A stretch of DNA of 64,000 nt. Origin: Ophiosphaerella korrae. Its lineage: Eukaryota; Ascomycota; Dothideomycetes; Pleosporales; Phaeosphaeriaceae. A program made the translations under genes and the position numbers. This document shows, piece after piece, positions 58,556 to 64,000 of the stretch (position 1 is the stretch's first letter; each line of letters begins with the position of its first letter). Location: NCBI GenBank assembly GCA_028456385.1, contig JALNQF010000063.1, forward strand, positions 124,001-188,000. Direction: 5' to 3'. The notes under the pieces are model-generated. The model saw nothing but the letters and a program-made list of their open reading frames with translations. It was not told where the DNA came from and ran no database searches.

Positions 58556-60300
58556 GAAGCTAGCCTTGTAGGGATAAGGCGGGCTTACGAGAGATGCCCT
58601 GTGTCGGAACCAAAACGAGGTAACAGTGCTGCGCCAAATGCTTAGGCGTAAAGGAGGGCCAGGAAAAGGCCTGATAGGCGTAGCTGCTTCAGTGTTGGCA
58701 TGCGATAGGTGGTCGTCCCCATTACCGAGCGGCAGGAGGGCGGGGCCGGGTGACGGACTTCAATACAAAGGCGCAAACCTGGCTCAATGACAAGTGGGCA
58801 GCTGCTGCTCAGGACTGGGAATTGAAAGGGATCAAAGGGGATGGGTATTGAAGGCTTTCAAGACGAATGCGGAGAAACAAGCTGAGCCGGAAGGGGTGGG
58901 TTGCCCTTTGCAATGTATAGCCGCGTGAGGCCAAGAAAGGTTTCTTTCAGCATGGTAACACGTACGACATTGTTGTCCAGCCTACGAGGCCCAAGTCCGC
59001 GAACGGGCTTGGAACGGCGATATTGGTTGGCTGTGGGCTGTGGCTCCGCCTCAATCCGGGCGCTGCACACACGGTTGAAATTGGGAACATGGGCCACAGC
59101 CAGCAACCCCACCTGCTCGGTATTTTGGGATAGGCACTAGGCGCCGATCCGAGGCTTGGCAATAATAGACAACTTGCGCGGGGGGGAAGACATACCGTAG
59201 CAACGTGGTATGAGTGAGCGTGTCTGATGCAAGACGATACCACTCTACTGCGACGGCATCAGCAGGCGGAGAAAACAGCCTCGTGAAGCTGGCGCGCCCA
59301 AAGATGGCGCCTGCAAAATGCAGTGAGACTGGGAAGCGCACGCCGAGACTCGCAGATCTTCGTTTCTGGTGATTCATGATTGGACCGAAGTCTTGTGGTA
59401 CACGAACAGCGATGATTCTTATAGGTTGCAAAAGGCCCGCCTCTGTAGGAGACGTCTGAGTCGACTGTCTATGATATCACAACTGGACTTGAAACACGGA
59501 AGCTAACTACTGGCCGATGCGCGCACAGTAGAACCATCTCGTAGACTATAGCTAAGTATTGTTAGCCACTTACACCTTGCCATGTTTCGGCCTTAGTTAG
59601 CAAGATACAAAGGGTGCAATTTTTCGCAAAATCGAAGCTTGCCTGAAGTAGAGATTTGATGTTCTTTCAGTACTGCAGTAGTTTGCATGAGTAGCGTTGT
59701 GATGTTGGTTTAATCGACTAAGTCTGAAAGTGGTCAGACAGAGGCACTGGGCTGAAGAAGTCGCGATGATGAGATCAACATCAACAATCATTAAGGAAGG
59801 ATAGACTATCTTAAAGTGGAAGAGGCAAGGTAGATAAATAACACGTTCTATTTCATTATCAGGGGATTAACATAGAAGTCAGGGCGTATGAGGATAAGTT
59901 GCATTCTGATTATGGCTATATTCTCTCCATTCAATATATTACTACATTAAATTCAGATAGAGTTGAAATTTTACGCCCAATACTCAAATCTTTACCACTC
60001 GAGACCTCGATGAAATGGCTAGGATTAACAACGACGACGATGTTATGTCTTGCGAAGCTACGCCTGAAATAATAATCGAGGATGAAGCTAGTAAAAGAGA
60101 CATTGTAACCGGGATCGTAACTTCGTTCTCCTACCCTATCTACTTTAATGCGGCTGCTCCTCTCTGCAATTTTTGCGAGATGCCAGGACTCTGCTTCATC
60201 GGATAACTTTCAACGTACTGCCTATGTCATAGAACGGGACGACGGCCTTGGATACACCAAACTCGGAGGTGGGCATAGCGAGGATAAAGGTAAAGGATCA
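58556..60300. other. Intergenic, start of a second decayed zone
   Basis: Promoter side of the proline-rich protein gene, then AT-rich sequence from about 59,500. A plus-strand ORF at 60,015-60,206 (63 aa) is unrecognised and not supported. Confidence 0.45.
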
Positions 60301-61354
60301 TCATTCTGAACAGAGCGAAAGTCTGGTGATTGGGCGCGATAAACTTCTCCTGAATTTCATCTAGTTGCTGCTTGGCTTCCTAGGACAAGGCCTGCGTTGT
60401 GTCGGCAGTGATTTTCAGGTGTGGGGGAGGCTGGGAGGGTGCCTGGGACTCGAGGGCGAGGTTTGTGGATTCCAGAGTGGATATTTTGTGGGTGAGTTGC
60501 TTGTGCTTTTCTTTTGTGGTGGTTTTGAATTCAGCGTGTTGAAGATTCTCGATGTCTGTTACGCGCCTGTCGTGCTCAATGCCGGCGGATGTGCGCAGTT
60601 CCTTGCTTGAGGCAACGCATGCTTCGCGCTCTCCTGCCATACTCTTGTCGAAGTAGATTGGTAAGTCATTGAGGCTTTTCTCTAGGTCGCTGATGGCCTA
60701 GGGCTGCGCGACCGAAGGGGCTGCCGAGCTAAGGCTGTGTAGCGACTTGCGCTGAATTTCGATAGAGGCTTCAAGATTTTGAATGGAGTTTGCCTGTGTA
60801 TCGATCCCAGGGGTAGCGCGCCATCGAGTTTCTCTCATATCTACCGCAACTCCTGCAATTTATCCATTGATTTTGCGAGTACTCGAGGTGCTCCCATTTG
60901 TTGGGCAAATCGCTGATGGATGGTGCTGAATCTGACGTAAAACTTGTACATGAAGCGCTGCCATCTATGTGGCGGATTTGGTTGACGGAAAAGCATGCCG
61001 CTATAGAATGCAAGCTAAAGCGTACGAAGAGTAGGAAGCAGCTTACGATCCGTAATCGATGAGAAGGGCCAGATGTTGAGTTGGTGTTGGAGGCGCAGTA
61101 CCCTCTCTACTGTCCATACGCACTCGAACACACCACAATAATTTACTGAGTTCAAGGCATCCCATAAAACAGATGTCGGGACCGAGAAAGTCACGCATCT
61201 CAACGCCAAGCTCAGACAACTTGATGAGAGAGTTTAGTAAGCCTCTCGCATGACCCAGGAATCCTTTACTAGGACTAGAGCAATCCAGAAAATAATCGTC
61301 GATAAAGTCCCTACCGAACTCGAGGATGTCGATTGTATCAGAGAATAAGTTCAC
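60301..61354 (-). pseudogene. Coiled-coil protein relic
   Basis: A broken minus-strand gene. Protein-like stretches follow each other: FSDTIDILEFGRDFIDDYF at the start, then RVLAKSMDKLQELR, SIQNLEASIEIQRKSLHSLS, ISDLEKSLNDLPIYFDKSMA, and ENLQHAEFKTTTKEKHKQLT to EAKQQLDEIQEKFIAPN. They form a heptad-like charged coiled coil but are split by at least two TAG codons in the best frame (near 60,700 and 60,369) and by frame changes upstream. No family is assigned. Introns could explain some frame changes but not both TAGs inside a continuous coil. Confidence 0.35.
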
Positions 61355-61884
61355 ACTGCTGTCTCAACTGCCTTGCGCTGTCGTCTCGACTTCCTTCAAA
61401 CAATAAGGACGAACACGGAGTTGATAATCCCCTTTCCCGATGCGTTGAAACTAGACAAAGATGGGGAATATCAAAAGAATATGGATGCGACCAAACTAGT
61501 CCAACAGGAAATATGAGAAGAGGAGCCCTACGAGAAGGCAAAGCTTCAAGACAACAATCACAGCATGATCCCGCTTGAGGGCTAGTCCGTTGAAATGGCA
61601 AAATGGGTCTTAATGCGGGCAGCCACAATGACTGGGAGTCAATGTCGGGTAGTCAAAAAGAAGAGGAGCAAGATGGAGGGGAAGAAGCCACAGGATATGT
61701 TGCAAGATTTCGAAAACTTGAGCACTTCCTCAGATGGTCTTGATACGATAGAACGCATATTATCAAAGCGCATGCGCAAGACGGGTCTCCACTATCTTTG
61801 TTTCTATACTGGTTCGGTCATTGACAACGCTCCCAGCAGCTATCATGACCACATACGCCACCAATACCCAAGTTTTACACTACA

Positions 61885-62168
61885 GGCCTCTTCGCTGGCA
61901 ACGTCGACAATACTTCGTTTCAACCACATTTCAAGGTCGAGAACGATGCTGGTGGCCTCTTTGGAAATTCTGGTCAAAATACGCAGCAAAACAACATCAT
62001 GCAATAGACTTGTGGATAATTGGAGGATCCACGGCCAACTACACCGGCGAGCGGTAGTCTTTTCGGACAAAAGCCCATCGATCATACGGTGATATCGGAG
62101 GCCTTTTCGGTAGTATTGTCAACAGTGCCGAGTCTAGATACTGCACGTGGGCCTCTTCGGAAATGCCG
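61885..62168 (+). pseudogene. GLFG-repeat (nucleoporin-like) remnant
   Basis: Five GLFG-like units occur in about 280 bp on the plus strand: GLFAGN (61885), GGLFGNSGQN (61951), GSLFGQ (62053), GGLFGS (62097) and GLFGNAGA (62150). The spacers are Asn/Gln/Ser-rich in part. The first three share a frame but stops separate them; the last two are in the other frames. GLFG clusters with such spacers are typical of nuclear-pore FG proteins. With a single frame absent, this is at most a decayed fragment. Confidence 0.33.
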
Positions 62169-62699
62169 GTGCTTAGAATAGTGCACGGAGTAAGGGGCAG
62201 GTTACGAACCGCAATGGGCAAGAATAGATAGATATTGAATTGATTATTACATGATGAGTTTGTGTTGGCGGTACGGTTGGTTGCGTCTGTGTCTCTTTAT
62301 CCCACAAGCACCATATTATTTTGAAGACTGCCTATGTATTGATTTGCAATCCATCACTCGTCATACACATGTTCGTCGACCCAGAGTTGCATTCACTCAC
62401 TCTACCCACATCATCTTCTATTAAGCAGCCACATGTGCTCAGGGGACATGTTAATTTATAATCCATCATTTGCCATGTTTGCGTTCGTTAGCCTAGTATT
62501 ACCCTCACCCACCCGCATCTGTGTTCTATCATCAAAAAAGCAACGCGCAAGCTTCTAGCCTTACTTGTGTAAGCCTCTACCCAAGCGTAAAAAGGATGTG
62601 CGAGCATCGTTATGATTCCCAAACACTTGATCCCATTCTTCTCTCGTACCGCGGAGCAAACGGGGAGGTAAGTCGTGCTGTGGTTTCAAAGGGGCAGAC
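62169..62699. other. Intergenic, no gene seen
   Basis: AT-rich sequence between the GLFG remnant and the dispersed repeat, with no supported ORF. Confidence 0.45.
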
Positions 62700-62804
62700 A
62701 AAGCATTGGCTCTCTAGCACACCCCTCAAAGCCACTTCCTCCACCACGCCGCCTGTCAACATCACCTTGTATCTGCCACGCCTTGACGGGTGCTGCTATG
62801 CCAT
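62700..62804 (-). repeat. Dispersed ~105-bp repeat, copy 2
   Basis: Inverted relative of 55679-55784. The two are nearly identical over the block that includes CACCCGTCAAGGCGTGGCAG and differ by scattered substitutions and small indels. Flanks share nothing. Confidence 0.8.
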
Positions 62805-63136
62805 AATCTAGGCTATCTCAACAGTGAAGCGTGGACTAGAGGCAGCGACTCTACCAGGGAGCACCCGGCCTTTGGGCCGCCTATGACCTTAGGATGAGCG
62901 TGTAAACGGTCAGTAGTTGAATAAGATCTTGACTCGAAACATTAAGGCCAATTTTCTTTTTCAGTTAGATAGGGACTCTAGTACTGTAGATGAAAAAGAG
63001 TCGATTTTGTGTGGGGGGCGGAACGTTCGGCCTGCGTCTGTGGTGGATTTCTTGGCTGAGATCATCGGGCCGCTGTGTCGACCGCCATCATACCATCCAC
63101 GCGTCAACATGGCCAAACACCTACCATAACCCTAAC
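62805..63136. other. Intergenic, promoter of the last gene
   Basis: About 330 bp before the ATG at 63,137. No other feature seen. Confidence 0.45.
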
Positions 63137-64000
63137 ATGGCGGAAAAGTTCAAAAGCATCGCCAAGAGTGGCTGGCATCCGGAGAGAGACCGAGCGAGCA
63201 GTTCCGGTGGGCAGAGTGAAGGGAGGCTGGGACAGGTGGTACGATTCTCAAGACTGCTGTGTCTGTCGAGTCCATGGCTGATTCTAGTAGAAAGGAATGT
63301 TGGGCAGAGGGGGCGGAGAGAAATCCAACCTAGAAGCTGCTCGCAACCACCAATCTACGCCCTTGTCCTCGCTGAAAGACCCGTCGTCCTTTGCACCACC
63401 GCCTAAACGACTCGACTACAGCGCCAGCCCGACCACCTCTGTGCCTCCGCGAACTGCAGCATCCGGCACTGCCTCAACCGCTAGTACTGCTGTAAAGCCA
63501 AAACCACCAAACCTGCCACCACGATTGCCCCCCCGTCAGAATTCCAATCCGAACGAATTTGCGCCGGCGCCTCCGCCGACCTACAACGAAGCTACCCAAG
63601 GAGCAGCAGCACACAGCATGCTTAACCAGGGCGCGATAAATCGCCTGGGCCAAGCTGGTGTCTCGGTGCCAGGGCTGGGCGTGGGCCGTACTGCATCACC
63701 ACCGGTGCCTCCTCGTCAGGTTCATCCACCGCCAGCACCAGCACCAGCACTAGCACCAGCTTCAGCGTCCACAGGCCATGCATCACGCTTGGGCGAACTA
63801 CAAGGCCGATTTGCCAGGATGTCAACAGGCACCTCAGCTAGCGAGGCTCCTGCTGCAGGCACGTCGTGGGCAGAGAAGCAGGCGGCGCTGCGAACAGCCA
63901 GTGGGCTCCGCGACGACCCCTCTAAGGTCTCTGGAGCAGACATGAGGAATGCAGCGTCGACAGCAAACAACTTCCAGCAGCGACACGGCGCACAGGTTGC
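63137..64000 (+). CDS. Proline-rich cytoplasmic protein, AIM3-like, 3' end outside the window
   Basis: Partial gene. Exon 1 is 63137-63235 (MAEKFKSIAKSGWHPERDRA); the 55-nt intron ends at 63290; exon 2 (from KGMLGRGGGEKSN) runs off the end, giving at least 269 residues. It resembles a fungal family often annotated as Aim3-like, whose yeast namesake is a cortical-actin-associated partner of Rvs167; the assignment is from memory. Features: LSSLKDPSSFAPPP, many short proline motifs able to bind SH3 domains (PNLPPRLPPRQ, SPPVPPRQ), APAPPPTYNEAT, then a more ordered LGELQGRFARMS and TSWAEKQAALRTA. No signal peptide or membrane helix. The ATG at 63137 begins the conserved N-terminus. Confidence 0.72.

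Noticed and set aside
1..64000. tRNA, rRNA and riboswitch genes
   Set aside because: A visual scan for B-box-like GGTTCGANNC with a matching A box and acceptor stem found none convincing; a tRNAscan-SE or Infernal run would be decisive.

Overview
The window is nuclear DNA of a filamentous ascomycete, most likely a dothideomycete of the Pleosporales type (inference). The reasons are intron-containing eukaryotic genes with short GT-AG introns (mostly 43-67 nt, with CTRAY-like branch sites), typical fungal families (Zn2Cys6 regulator, GH55 glucanase, Dal5-type MFS carrier, MYND and Kelch relics), and decayed genes whose premature stops fit RIP-like C-to-T change. There are no operons, ribosome binding sites, CRISPR arrays, rRNA or recognisable tRNA genes.

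Layout. 0-5 kb: an MFS anion carrier and an Ssh4-type Rsp5 adaptor, both minus. 6.3-7.1 kb: a MYND zinc-finger relic. 8.4-11.4 kb: transportin (Kap104), plus. 13.5-14.8 kb: a complete Tc1-like transposon with perfect 37-bp inverted termini and a TA duplication. 16.5-18.4 kb: a Zn2Cys6 regulator, plus. 21.8-31.9 kb: four minus-strand housekeeping genes, namely a coiled-coil membrane protein, the proteasomal deubiquitinase Uch2/UCH37, the ER chaperone Lhs1 and the mitochondrial sideroflexin Fsf1. 32-40.7 kb: an AT-rich accessory island with a hypothetical gene, a very large broken haem peroxidase-P450 fusion gene, a broken multi-pass membrane protein gene and fragments of a Kelch protein and a protein kinase. 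41-46.5 kb: a conserved fungal protein of unknown function (minus) diverging from a class I/II aminotransferase (plus). 48-53.4 kb: a secreted GH55 exo-beta-1,3-glucanase and the tRNA/mRNA pseudouridine synthase Pus7, both plus. 53.5-58.6 kb: a PHD-finger protein and a proline-rich single-pass membrane protein, both minus. 59-63 kb: a second decayed zone with a coiled-coil relic, GLFG-repeat remnants and one copy of a dispersed repeat. 63.1 kb to the end: the 5' part of a conserved proline-rich cytoplasmic protein running off the window.

How the parts relate. The core genes serve general cell biology (nuclear import, ER folding, ubiquitin turnover, RNA modification, wall remodelling) and share no pathway. 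The most unusual content is the 33.5-39.1 kb pair. One gene encodes, in order, a signal peptide, an animal-type haem peroxidase, a transmembrane helix and a complete P450 domain. Its neighbour encodes a polytopic membrane protein. Three in-frame TAG codons (two in the first gene, one in the second) and one homopolymer frameshift break otherwise well-preserved reading frames. The pair looks like a recently inactivated oxidative, possibly secondary-metabolite, locus. All splice sites were read by eye from frame, consensus and family continuity; no transcripts or searches were available.
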